Position numbers and translations under genes: made by a program
From: Siphlonurus alternatus
Lineage: Eukaryota > Arthropoda > Insecta > Ephemeroptera > Siphlonuridae
Direction: 5' to 3'
Length of the DNA: 64,000 bases
Assembly (NCBI GenBank): GCA_949825025.1
Contig: OX463780.1
Coordinates: 26,006,118-26,070,117 of the forward strand
In this document: positions 1-14,494 of the stretch, piece after piece
How positions within the stretch are numbered: position 1 is the stretch's first letter
Layout of the letters: every line of letters begins with the position of its first letter
Notes under the pieces: generated by a model
Seen by the model: only the letters and a program-made list of their open reading frames with translations
What the model was told of the DNA's origin: nothing
The model's database searches: none

Positions 1-930
1 AGATTTTAATGTCGGAATTCAAAAGACAGCCTTCAATGATCTGAATTAATTTGTTAAAGTAGATATGATAATAATTATCACAAATTTCTAGAAGTAAATC
101 TTTGGCTTGTTATTTTAATATCAATTTTATTGCTATTGCAATATATATTGTATTTTTTAATGCATTTTCGACACAACAAATACAGAAAAATCAGTACAGC
201 TGTTTTATCTAACTTCATTTCTTAATTAAATTTAATCCACTCAAAACTAACAAGAATTTGTGTGGAAATACTGAAACTTTGCTGTGCATAGACGTAATTT
301 TACATAGTTTTTATTTTTCCCACAGCGAGTGCAGCCTTTACAAGAATTTAAAAAAGGTACAAATGCAAAATGTTATACAGCATTATTTATTTAACAGGAG
401 TTATTTAAAAATTTAATCTCACATCTTATAAAGACTGCATTAGTAACCAAGAATATTTGTTTAAACAATATTTCAAGGTTTTAAGTTTTTCCCCGCAGTA
501 GTTATTAAAATTTAATTGCAAATTCGTAAAGTGTTTTTCTTTATATAAAGCATGCAACACGAAACCATCTTAACATGTGGATCCTTTCAGCATCCAATTT
601 TCTTCACAACCTACTGTCACACCATATTAATATAAATAAACAGTATTTAGAGAGAAACATAAACATTTAAAAAAGAAAAATTAACATCTAAAAAACGTCA
701 ATGAGAAAAATTCATCTATGTTTCAACGATTGTACTTCTTCATCAAGATAACAACATTAATCAAGGCGTAAACTATCCGTCAAACAATTTTTTAGTCAGA
801 TTCCTATATTTTGAAATCTTAACAATAATATTAAAAAACTTTTTTTTTTTTTTTTAATATTAGACATAACGTTCATATAAAAGAAATTCATGTCTTTATA
901 GTTAATTATTTAATTTAATCAGGCAGTCAC
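1..930 (-). other. 3' untranslated region and downstream flank of the FoxJ2/3 gene
   Basis: This AT-rich stretch has no convincing reading frame. On the minus strand it follows the FoxJ2/3 stop and contains several TTTATT (AATAAA on the minus strand) words, for example near 309-314, that could serve as polyadenylation signals. I cannot say which is used. A T-run lies at 840-855. No further structure was seen. Confidence 0.5.
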
Positions 931-4903
<3,973 letters not shown>

Positions 4904-5062
4904 GTCCAATCACATCGCAGAGAAGGTTTGTCACAGTCCCACCATCTTCTGCCTCGCATCAGCTCCCGCATAAATATGCCTGTAAATCAATGGTTTATTA
5001 ATATTATTAATAAGAAAGCATCTGGTTATTTAAATAATAATAAATTAATGCTGCAAATGTGG

Positions 5063-5215
5063 CTACGCTATGGTGGCTCGAGGAGGGTTTGTCACCCTCA
5101 AAATCTTCTTTAACAACTCATAACTCTCTGCTTCAAGACCTTTTGCTTTCAACAAATTCCACTCTCTCACCGTCCTATTAATGAAAGAATATTTCCCCAC
5201 ATCACATTTACTACT
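5063..5215 (-). mobile_element. 3' end of a non-LTR retrotransposon reverse-transcriptase ORF (degenerate fragment)
   Basis: On the minus strand this reads [18 protein letters not shown] followed by about 30 residues and a stop at 5063-5065. Non-LTR retrotransposon polyproteins commonly end in an F-x-R-T-x-x-x-W-N-x-L motif, and this matches it. A second, independent copy lies at 9012-9218 on the plus strand, and the two share GKYSFI.RT.REWNLL. Only the extreme C-terminus is left; no reverse-transcriptase core was found nearby. The fragment lies about 160 bp upstream of the FoxJ2/3 start. Confidence 0.65.
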
Positions 5216-6193
5216 TCTATTTTGGCACGTGGAAAGGCAAAAGCATACAAAAACTATTGGTAACTATAATCACATCTATAATACTAAAAAAATATAAATA
5301 TAAGTATAATAACTTTACAAATGTTTAAAGAACATGATTAATCATTTTATATAATCATATCTGCATAAAACAGAATGTGAGTTCCATTGATACGGTACTT
5401 CCTTAATTATGCATATATTATGCTGTACGACTATGAAAGTAACATGTTACTGAAAGTTACATACTGTAATTTGTTTTGATCTGGTGATATTATCTAGTAA
5501 TATGTACTGTAATTCTATGACATTTTTTTGGAATTCTGTATGCATACAGTACACACGGTACATAGTGTGAAACAATATTCAATTTAATTCAGTTGTACGT
5601 ATTGTTTGTTTAAGCATACTGTATGCATACATAAAGAGAAACTACAAGTGTCAGGTGTATGAGTTATGACCGTTATGATACAGTTTTATACATACAAAAC
5701 GACTACAGTACATTTTATTTTCATGCACATAATGTATACAATATCTTATGAATCTAGACTACATACCGGTAGTTGATATACTTAATAGTGAAAGAAATTC
5801 GGTGCACACCAGTGTGACACATGGGTAAAAAAAAAAATTTAAATTTCACGCATTGTAGGAAAGGAGTAACGCACAATGCACTACGTATGTTCTACACACC
5901 AGAAAATTGAAATTATCTTTAAATTATTCAAAAAATTAAATAAAATGATTAAAACAATGCAAAATAATAATGTGCTTAATAATTTATGTCGCTTGTGTAA
6001 CTTGAAATCTCTGATCTGTGAACCTAAAACATTCAAAAGAGAATGTGTATGATATACATATATAATTATATATATGACAATGTATGCATTTTTTGCAAAA
6101 GTTATGATATGCATACTGTATGATATGCACATAATATAGCATATGTATACATAAAATTGATAAAATGCCTCCAAAAATATGAATCCAACAGAA

Positions 6194-6372
6194 ATACAGT
6201 ATAACAGATCTTAGTTTACCACTAAACAGTTCAGTAGACTAGACGGCGCCAGATATATCAGCCAATGAAATGGTGGCCAGCTGACATTCTAGCCTTTTCA
6301 TTGGCTCATATATCTGGCGCCGTCTAGTCTACTGAGCTGTTTAGTGGTAAACTAAGATCTGTTATACTGTAT
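6194..6372. mobile_element. Near-perfect hairpin element (arms about 75 bp)
   Basis: The left arm begins ATACAGTATAACAGATC at 6194 and the right arm ends GATCTGTTATACTGTAT at 6372. The arms differ at only a few positions over about 75 bp and enclose a loop of about 25 bp. There is no ORF. Such high arm identity indicates a recent insertion or gene conversion between arms. The transcript would fold into long double-stranded RNA. Confidence 0.75.
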
Positions 6373-6882
6373 GCATCCTCACTGTTTCTCTGTTTGCATA
6401 AAAGAATGAAATAACTGATAAACTAAATAGCATAAGTACAAATAATTAATTAGGGCAATTTTTTGGCTCAAGGTTCATTAAATTTGTGGTCAGGACGACC
6501 TGGACGACACTTGTTTACCCTGATACCTGAATCATGTTATCTTCATAAAATAATTAAACGCATGTAATCTACAATGTTTTATTTTGTAAAATAACAGAAG
6601 CTTATTTACTTGGATGAAACAAAGAGTTCATGAACGCAAGAAATTGTTAAAATGGAGAGAAAATCAAGAGTCTTTGAGGGGTTGCAAAGTGCAGTCACCT
6701 AACCTTGGCCCTATGAACAACACAAGATTAAAAGCTAAAACAGAACGTTTGGGTACAAAACATGGTCAGAAATAAATATCTAAATTAAAATTTAATATTT
6801 TATGTACGTATAATTGCTTTAATTACCTTGATTTATGTGTACATTGCGAAAATTGTGACAGCTGATGAACTTTTCGAGTGAT

Positions 6883-7117
6883 GGAAGCCACCAAGGTTCC
6901 TTTATACAGGTTAAGACACGCACGTATTTCGTGCGTCAATTTCGTTAAATTTTCAGGCCCCATTGTACCGCGAAATTTCAAAAATAGCATTGCATGATGG
7001 GCGCATTCAAAGTTTCGCGGCACGATGAGGCCAAAAATACTTGAACGTGATTGGCTAAGCCCTTTAACATTGGTCCAATCGGTGGCTTAACCTGTATAAA
7101 GGAACGTTGGAAGCCAC
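6883..7117. mobile_element. TIR element with a 9-bp flanking direct repeat
   Basis: Inverted termini pair GTTCCTTTATACAGGTTAAG (6896-6915) with its complement (7086-7105). The element is about 215 bp. It is flanked by the direct repeat GGAAGCCAC at 6883-6891 and 7109-7117, a probable target-site duplication. A 9-bp duplication suggests Mutator-like ancestry, though an 8-bp hAT-type duplication with a chance match is possible. No coding sequence is present. Confidence 0.7.
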
Positions 7118-8006
7118 GTATTGTAGTCAGAGTCATCTGGTGTTCAGCTTTAGAACCTGAAGTTCCCGCTTATATTTTCAAAAGAAAGTTCAATTGAAAA
7201 TTTCGGAAAATTTGTGCTTTTCGTAGGGTGCAAATGCCTGAAAAGTGTAAGAGTGTTCAATAAAAAATAAAAACTTTAATAAAATGCCTCAACTTCCGAA
7301 CAAAAAAAAAAAAAAAAAAAAACGTGAAGGAAGAAGGAAGGAAGGAACTGAAGGATGAACTGGATAAAGGAAGCCAAAAAGAGCATGAGCGCCGATACAG
7401 CATTGAGTTTTCACGTTTTCAGAATCGGAAAAATGATTATGCAAGCGAAGAAGTAAAATTCCTGTTTTATGGGAAATGATATGATTGGAAATTGGAAAGC
7501 AAGATGAGAATGATGAGATCATTGATTAAATATAGCTTTTTGCTATTACGAAATCCTTCGTAACAAATTTTAAACGACTGCGCATACATGTTTGCGCATG
7601 ATATTAAGAATTTATCAATTTGACCTTGAAAAGTTAAAAAATGTTGTTTTATTAACTATTAAGAAGCAAATATTATGGAAAAAATAGTGAAATATATACA
7701 ATGTATATTGATTAATAATTTGGTGTATAAAGATACAGTAAAAAAGCTCCTGATACAGGGAAAAATGTTGAAAACTATAGTATCTTCAAAATTTGAAAAT
7801 ACCGCTATTTTTCTTTGATTGGAAAATCAAAGTCGTTCATTGGCTATCTGCTGCGCACCAGCGCCTGCGCCTGCGTAGAAATCAAAATGGAATAATTTTT
7901 GCAGCGCCTCTGCCGACAAGAAGCATGAACTCACCAAACGACAAAAGAAAGCTATATCAGCGCCATTTTATTTGCTTGCTACGAAGTTTCTTGGCGCGTG
8001 TTTATC

Positions 8007-11000
8007 ATGTCTGATAACCAGGTAAATTCTCTATTTTATATGTTTTACAGCGACAATATGCATCAAAACTAGTTAAACACTATAGTAATGTAATAATGAA
8101 ATAAGAATTTCGGTTGAGCTATTCTTTTTTCTGCTTTATTTAGGAACAGAAGCCTGACGCCGGCCCTGGTGACACGAACTCTGAATACATCAAACTGAAA
8201 GTCGTCGGAAACGTAAGCGCTAGGAAAAAGTCTTAAGCTTCGTTTCTATTAAAAATTGGGTTGTCTCAATGCTGTGTTAAGCAAATAATTGATTATGTGT
8301 ACTGTAAAAGAGCGGCTACTATCTTAATCCAATGAAAATTTTGATGAAAGGGCCTGGCATGCAGTGGCATGTGTTTTGGGCGGGCAAACTTTATTGTGAG
8401 TCGAACACGTGACTTTTTCATCGTATTTTTTACGCATTTTTATTATAGGAAAATCTTTAAGTATTCGTTGAATAGTATGATGAAGAGTGACATAAATCGA
8501 AATTAATTTTGGATTTGTCTTATTTCCTTATGTCCAATGTTCTTATGTGCAAATGCCAAGAACTAGGAAGCAAGCTTTCTTGACTTTTCAAACGTAAAAT
8601 TAATGACTCTTCAATTATTGTTGCTCGTGAGCATTTTTTTATTTAACACCATGCACAACTGCACATTTCATTTTTCATTACTTACCTTCAGTCATTAGAG
8701 CAGAGTGTCAAGTGAGTGAATAAGCGCGGCTCACTGCAGATGGTTATGCATGCTCTCAAGCAAACCGGATCCTGTCCTCGGTTTTCATTTTAAAAGGGTC
8801 CTAAAATATTTTTTGTGTAATTTGTGTGCTTGGGAGTGCCTAGAGCTTGGACATCTCTAATGTAATCCGTGTTTCTACAGTCTTTCAAGCATTTAAGTTA
8901 CACCTAGGGAATTGCCGGATATGACAAATTATATACCTAGTTCAGTTTCCATTCGCTATGGTATGATATATGATCATATATGTAACTTTGGTTGGTAGGG
9001 GAAAATGAGTAGGAAGCAACAATGATGTGGGAAAGTATTCTTTTATCAGGAGGACAGCGAGAGAATGGAATCTACTGGGGTCTGCGGAGGTGGGCGTGGA
9101 CAGGATTGAGAAGTTCAGGGAGCTGGTGACCTCAAGCAAGACACAAACTGTGAGCCATAGTGGTGTAGCCACAACTGCCGCAGTATTAACTAATCTTTAC
9201 TTTACTCTTTACTTTTAAATACGTAAATTTTTAGAAATTTCTAGATAAACTCTCGTTTGGAAAAATGGAGGGAAGGCTACTGCCAGAACACCACCCACTC
9301 CACCAAGGCCTGGGCACTATAATATCAATCTCTATTGTCTTTGAAATAATAGTCCTAGATTTCTAATATCTCATTGAGTTATAGTGTTTTACAAAAATTG
9401 AACCCCAAAATGTTCCTGGAAGGAGTAGTTCTAAAATTTTGAAACTTAACACTCGGCAGGAAAAGGGGCTTAGAAATTATGCCCGAGGTGTGAAAATATC
9501 AAGAAAAATCTACTTCAATTGAATTTAACTTGAATTTTACAATGATCTAGATTCTAGCAAATGGGGTGGACTACTATTTTTCTTCGCCCGCTATGCAGTG
9601 CACAAGCCTTGGTAGAGGGGGCGTTAGCCAGAATTCCCTCCCCCTCATTCCTGCTATTAAACCACTATGCTATGTAATGGCATGGTATATAATGATTGTA
9701 ATGCATATAGAACATGGCGTTGAAAATTTTGTATCATACTTTGCTTTGTTATTAACGATTGATCTCGGACACATCAGAGTCTTAAAATATTTATGTAAAA
9801 GAAAAAGAAAAAAACGATTTTATTTTTTAAAATTCAAGAATGTTTGAAAACCTAATCGCTTATGGTTTGAGAAAAAGACTTTTGTTTTTCGGTTTTAACA
9901 ATTATTTTTCTGGTTGCCATTCGTAAGGCTTCATGATAAACTTCTACCTCATTTTTTACAGAACTGGTACGTCAGAAAAATCTATTGCAAAATTTATATG
10001 TATTAAAGGTGAACTGAAGGGATTGCTTTTTTTTCCCATTAGGGAACCTTATATTACCTATCCCATCCATCTGCACTAATTTTTTCATGGCAGATACTTA
10101 TTGTGCTGCTGTAGGACAATTAGTGAAAAAGTGAAGTTGTGACGTATTAGCGACGGTTGGTTGACTTAAAACTCGCCGCCGTGAAAAAACACACGAGCGA
10201 CCGCGGAAACTGCCGAGGGAGCGGCGATCGGCTTGCGATCGCCACTCTCTTGGCAGTTTCCGCGGTCGCTCGTGTGTTTTTTCACGGCGGCGAGTTTTAA
10301 GTCAACCAACCGTCGCTAATACGTCACAACTTCACTTTTTCACTAATTGTCCTACAGCAGCACAATAAGTATCTGCCATGAAAAAAATAGTGCAGATGGA
10401 TGGGATAGGTAATATAAGGTTCCCTAATGGAAAAAAAAAAGCAATCCCTTCAGTTCACCTTTAATGACAGTTTTAAAGGCCTTATGAACCTTTGTATAAT
10501 ATTAAGCACACGGTAAGCTTTGCTTCAGTGTGATTCGGCTGCATAAAATTTTTTGTTTCAGCAGCACAAATATCAGAGGTAATAGCCGATGAAAAGGAAC
10601 CTGTGACGTCACTCACGCTCATTCAGCGGCGACAATATAGGGAAATCCCTGCAAAAGATAGGTTCACTCCCGCTGCAACCACGGCCACAATTTTACTTCT
10701 GAAATTTTGAAACTTTACCAGGGCAGTCTTGATAGTATTTGTCAAATAGTCTGAAAGATTTATTTTGATGACATTCATACAAACCGAGTTATTGCGTTAG
10801 AAAGAGGAGCGAAAATGTTGTATAGGAAAACAATGTTAAATTTTTAGCTTATCTTGCTACCGCAATAACTCAGTCTGTACACACGCCACCAAAAAAATTC
10901 TTTCAGTCTATTTGACAAATATTATCAAGACTGCCCTGGTAAAGTTTTAAAATTCCAGAAGTAAAATTGTGGCCGTGGTTGCAGCGGGAGTGAACCTATC

Positions 11001-14000
11001 TTTTGCAGGGATTTCCCTATATTGTCACCGCTGAATGAGCGTGAGTGACATCACAGGTGCTTCTTCATCGGCTATTATCTCTGATATTGGTGCTACTGAA
11101 ACAAAAAAAAATATGCAACCGAATCACCCTGAAGCAAAGCTAACCGTGCACTTAATACTGTGAAAAGGTTCAGAAGGCCTTTAAGTCCCCTGCAAGTTAT
11201 CATTAAAATAAAGGGGGCGGGGTCAGTTCTGAGATCTTTAGGATTAATGTCGGTAATACAAAAAAAAAAAAAAAAAAAAAGTGGAGTAGATGGTACACCA
11301 CTCTGAAAATTTCAGCAAACAATGAATTTATTTTCTACGGTGAGATAAATAAAAAATGTACCAATATCAGTTAAATTTCGAGATATTCAGCATTGCTTAA
11401 ATAAGGACTGCTGTGGCTTTTAGTCAGAGCAGCACCTTTTTCACAAAAAAAAAAGTATTATTGTTATTATTTTTTTTTATGTACACTACATCAGCAAACT
11501 AATAATTATTTTGTTCTCTATTTTATGGACTTAAATATAAATATATATTTTTTTATCATAAGGAAAAATTAAGCAACAGCCTCTGCGGTGACATTAATAT
11601 TAATCCTTAACCGGGTACCAAAGTGAAAGGCATACAGGCCTCAAAATACAAATTAGACAGTCACCAAGTGGGTTTAGAGTATATAATCAACATTCTCATC
11701 ATTTTTTTCCACGCGTGATGCATCCGTGCAAAGTCGCAGTTCAAAGTAAGAAATTTAGTCCTTGATGACGTCACGAAATCCTTGATGACGTCACGAAATC
11801 CTTGATGACGTCACAACTCAATGCTAATCGGTGCTAGCTGTGAGTTATGACGTCAGCAAGGACTTTCTTTACAGCGCGACTTCGCACAGACGCACCGCGC
11901 GCAGGTAAAAATAATACGAATGTTGATTATAAACTTGAGCAACACTTAATGTCTGTCTAATTTGTCTAATTTGTAACTTGAGGCCTGTATACCTTTAATA
12001 CTTTTTTTACATATTCGGACAGCTAAGAATTATTCTGATATCCCTGTGTCTCAATATTTTCGTACGATGCCTAGATATTTTAAAATTAGTTATTTAGTTT
12101 GAAAAGTGAGTTCAAAAGCCGTTGGTGGATTCAAGTCGGTGCGCGCCCGCAGCAGCCGCTGATACAACGAGAATTTCCCGCGAATCATGGGAACCTCCTC
12201 CCGCCCCTTTCTTGTTGTATCACCGGCCGCTACGAGAGCACATCGGCTTGAATCAATCAACGACCATAGAACTCACTTTTCAAACTAAATAATTAATTGT
12301 AAAATAACTAGGCATTGTACAAAAATATTGAGCCACAGGGATGTTAGAATAATTCTTAGCTGCCCGAATATGTAAAAAAAAGTATTCACTTTGGTACCCC
12401 TTTAAGCCGTATTCACAATGGAGCGTCACTTTCACCTAGACGTGTGTCAACCACCTCTGGTTGAAATCTGACATGCGTCTTTTCCATAATAGCTTACCAA
12501 GGCAAGCTGAACCTGACGCACGTCAGGTAAGTCAGGTAAAAGTGATGCTGCATTGTGAATCCAGCTTAAAGCTGGTATTACACGATACAATTTTTCTAAC
12601 TATTGCATACAATTTCTTCCTTACAAGAAAACTTGAACTCCATTTGATTGTATGAAGATGAAATTTTCTTACAAGGAAAATTTGTATGCAAAATTGCATC
12701 GTGTAATACAGGATTTAATCAACGAAAATTCGTCCTCATTTTATATATTATTATTATTAGGTCTGTTCGTAAACCCTGCTCACAATCAGTGCACACTTTC
12801 TACACCCAATCGACCTTATATCGCATGTACATAAGGTCGATTGGGTGCAGAAAGTGTACACCGAGCAGGGTTTACGAACAGGCCTATTATTATTTTTTAA
12901 GTCGGTCAAGTGTTATTGTATTCTTAAAAAAGGGTTGTTTAAAAAAACAGCAACAGGCCTTTGAGATTTAGATTTGTCTTAACCATTTAAAGAAAAAAAA
13001 TGAAAATGTAATGTTCTATTTGTAACTAAACTTGCACTATGCTATAACTGTTCCTTATGGGTTTATTTCCATGTGCAGGACTCAAACGAGATCCACTTCA
13101 GGGTCAAGATGACGACTCAGATGGGCAAGCTCAAGAAGTCGTACAGTGAGCGTGTTGGCGTTCCTGTCACCTCGCTCAGGTTCCTCTTTGATGGCAGGAG
13201 AATCAATGATGATGAGACGCCAAAGCAGGTGAGATTTATTTTATGTAAATAGCCCATAGACTGATGTCATAGTTTGAAATAAGTCAATAACAGTCCAGTG
13301 ATATAGTCCTGAAGTTTTCAGAGTACATATATCGTCGTTGTAGCGCTCTTTTGACCAATCTAGCTTTATAAGTTTTGACTTTTTGACCAATCTAAAATTA
13401 TAAGTTTTGACCTTCTGACAAATCTCTTTTTATAAGTTATGACCTTTTGTCCAATCAATTATTTTCTTAATTTCTTGTACGAGTGGTGCCATCTTGTGGC
13501 AAATTTTACGCTCTTTCGAATGGCGCAATAAAAAAAAAGCTGTAACTTTTGAGATTTTGGACATTTGTCCCTGCCAAAATTTTTAAAGATTGGTCAAAAG
13601 GTCAAAACTTATAATTTTAGATTGGTCAAAAAGTCATAACTTATAAAGCTAGATTGGTCAAAAGAGCGCTACAACGACGATATGCTGATGATGTCAGCAT
13701 GTATCCTGCTTATCTTTTTTTTTTTTTTTTTTTTTTACATGTAAATATTTTTTTGGGAAGGTACACAGCGTATACATCCGTATCTTGTATACGCTTGACT
13801 ACATCACTGTAACAGTCTGAATTAGTTGCAACGAGAAACAGTGAACTAAAAATACTGTATAATTCAAAATAGATTTGAACTCTTTGAAAGGACTGAATTC
13901 AGTATTTGAATCAAAGCTTTTTTTTTTTTTTTTTTTTTTTTTTGAAATCTTTATGATTGTATACACACATCACATTAATATAATACCAGAAAGCTTGCAG

Positions 14001-14494
14001 GCAAGATGAGGCTGTGAGTTAATGAAACTTTCAGTAAAATGTTAAAATGGAGTATCGACCTCAAAAGTTTGCAAAAATGGATAAAGGGTACAAACTGCAA
14101 TGTTATGCTACTCTGATTTTTTCCAGATTTTTTAGATCCCGGACACTTTTTAAAAACTATTAAAAGAACAGAGAGAGGCATCACTAATCAGTTATCACCT
14201 CCTATCAGCATTTATCATCTTTCAATAATGTGTGTTTTTACGGGTTCTCTATCTTTTTCTTTAATTAAAAACAAATTATAAATCATAACCAAATTTACCA
14301 CTCTTTAAACCTGGGAGATGTGCACTGCTGTGATTAATCACTATTTTTTTAGTAAATTCATCCCTGATAATGATGCCATACCCCCTTAATAAGAAACTAT
14401 TGCAATTTTCTGATGTGCTGTCTGGTTACAGTTGGAGATGGAGAATGACGACGTGATTGAGGTGTACCAGGAGCAGACAGGAGGTCACTTCTGA
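8007..14494 (+). CDS. sumo1: Small ubiquitin-related modifier, SUMO1 type (4 exons, 98 aa)
   Basis: Exons are 8007-8021, 8144-8212, 13079-13228 and 14432-14494, all in phase 0 with GT-AG borders, giving 98 residues. The first ATG opens with MSDNQ. The ubiquitin-like fold runs from about residue 19 ([11 protein letters not shown]) to the diglycine at 95-96. The block [17 protein letters not shown] and the segment ending [13 protein letters not shown] match SUMO1 rather than SUMO2/3. There is no SUMO2/3-type acceptor lysine (VKTE) in the N-terminus. A two-residue tail (HF) follows the diglycine and must be cut by a SENP/Ulp protease before E1 (Aos1/Uba2) and E2 (Ubc9) can conjugate the protein to lysines of nuclear and cytosolic targets. 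Intron 2 (4.9 kb) is filled with transposon-derived hairpins. Identification is very secure. Confidence 0.97.
9012..9218 (+). mobile_element. 3' end of a non-LTR retrotransposon reverse-transcriptase ORF, in SUMO intron 2
   Basis: The frame reads [20 protein letters not shown] and about 45 more residues to a stop at 9216-9218. It resembles the C-terminal tail of LINE polyproteins and the minus-strand copy at 5063-5215. The frame is open for only about 65 codons and no upstream reverse-transcriptase motif is visible, so it is a 5'-truncated relic. Confidence 0.6.
10003..10464. mobile_element. TTAA-flanked giant hairpin MITE (arms about 225 bp), SUMO intron 2
   Basis: The ends are TTAAAGGTGAACTGAAGGG at 10003 and its complement ending TTAA at 10464. 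The arms are about 98% identical over some 225 bp, with only a short central loop near 10233. The TTAA duplication with termini starting AGG fits what I recall of Kolobok-type elements better than piggyBac, whose termini start with CC. It is non-coding. It lies 8 bp from the next TTAA element, at 10473. Confidence 0.75.
10473..11184. mobile_element. TTAA-flanked 712-bp inverted-repeat MITE, copy 1
   Basis: It is bounded by TTAA at 10473-10476 and 11181-11184. The termini are TTAAAGGCCTT and its complement, and long imperfect arms pair over about 300 bp. A second copy at 15636-16347 has the same length and order. A TGACGTCA octamer sits in the left arm (10614-10621); the matching site in the right arm has decayed. 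It has no ORF and is a non-autonomous element in SUMO intron 2. Confidence 0.8.
11607..12405. mobile_element. TTAA-flanked MITE with GGTACCAAAGTGA ends, interrupted by another MITE
   Basis: The outer ends (TTAA at 11607-11610 and 12402-12405, then GGTACCAAAGTGA and its complement) match the uninterrupted copy at 23133-23569. The left terminus is broken after AAGTGA by an inserted element (about 11623-11998) of a different TTAA family. The host element resumes with TACTTTTTTTACATATTCGG. This dates the inserted element as the younger one. Confidence 0.75.
11623..11998. mobile_element. MITE with AGGCATACAGGCC ends, nested inside another MITE
   Basis: The termini AGGCATACAGGCCT and its complement (ending CCTTTAA at 11998) match the copy at 45220-45565. 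The left TTAA is mutated (GTGAAAGG where GTTAAAGG is expected). It carries three tandem 20-bp units containing TTGATGACGTCACGAAA (octamers at 11766, 11786 and 11806) and an opposing TGACGTCA at 11848. The other copy has only two such units, so the unit number varies. Confidence 0.75.
12402..12569. mobile_element. TTAA-flanked MITE with GTATTCACAATG ends
   Basis: It is bounded by TTAA at 12402-12405 and 12566-12569. The inverted ends are GCCGTATTCACAATG and its complement (CATTGTGAATCCAGC), with AGTGACGCTCC-type inner pairing. The left TTAA is shared with the preceding MITE and the right one with the following MITE, so three elements are stacked edge to edge. Confidence 0.65.
12566..12718. mobile_element. 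TTAA-flanked MITE with CTGGTATTACACGAT ends
   Basis: It is bounded by TTAA at 12566-12569 and 12715-12718. The inverted ends are GGTATTACACGATACAAT and its complement (ATTGCATCGTGTAATAC). It is about 150 bp and non-coding. It shares its left TTAA with the neighbouring element. Confidence 0.65.
12758..12886. mobile_element. Hairpin MITE with TAGGTCTGTTCGTAAA ends
   Basis: The arms pair from TAGGTCTGTTCGTAAACCC (12758) to the complement ending GGCCTA (12886), with a short loop near 12825. The same terminal motif (CTTCGTAAA or TTCGTAAA) recurs at 52084-52210, and a decayed right half lies at about 41580-41632. It lies in SUMO intron 2. Confidence 0.65.
13325..13684. mobile_element. Inverted-repeat element with internal 29-bp repeats, SUMO intron 3
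   Basis: The ends pair ATATCGTCGTTGTAGCGCTC with its complement near 13660-13684. Each arm contains two or three copies of a unit like TTGACCAATCTA...TTATAAGTTTTGAC, so the element is both palindromic and internally repetitive. No ORF is present. Confidence 0.65.
14030..14180. mobile_element. Half copy of the 'TGCAGAAATGGATAGAGGGT' MITE family
   Basis: This stretch (GCAAAAATGGATAAAGGGTAC, then TATGCTACTCTGATTTTTTCC) matches one arm of the inverted repeats at 17226-17550 and 39655-39940. The opposite arm is missing, so this is a truncated copy in SUMO intron 3. Confidence 0.5.

Larger units (their letters stand above)
4904..8006. other. Intergenic region between divergent FoxJ2/3 and SUMO genes
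   Basis: No host coding sequence was seen. The stretch holds a retrotransposon remnant (5063-5215), two inverted-repeat elements (6194-6372 and 6883-7117) and AT-rich filler. A TATA-like word (TATTTATG on the minus strand, near 4968-4980) lies about 70 bp upstream of the FoxJ2/3 ATG. The SUMO-proximal end (7840-8000) is GC-richer, with GCGCCTGCGCCTGCG and a GCGCCATTTTA word (7960-7970) that resembles a YY1 site, so it probably holds the SUMO promoter. Promoter calls are inference. Confidence 0.5.

Noticed and set aside
11760..11820. Regularly spaced 20-bp repeats, considered as a CRISPR array
   Set aside because: Only three direct units without spacers, inside a MITE in a eukaryotic intron; not CRISPR.
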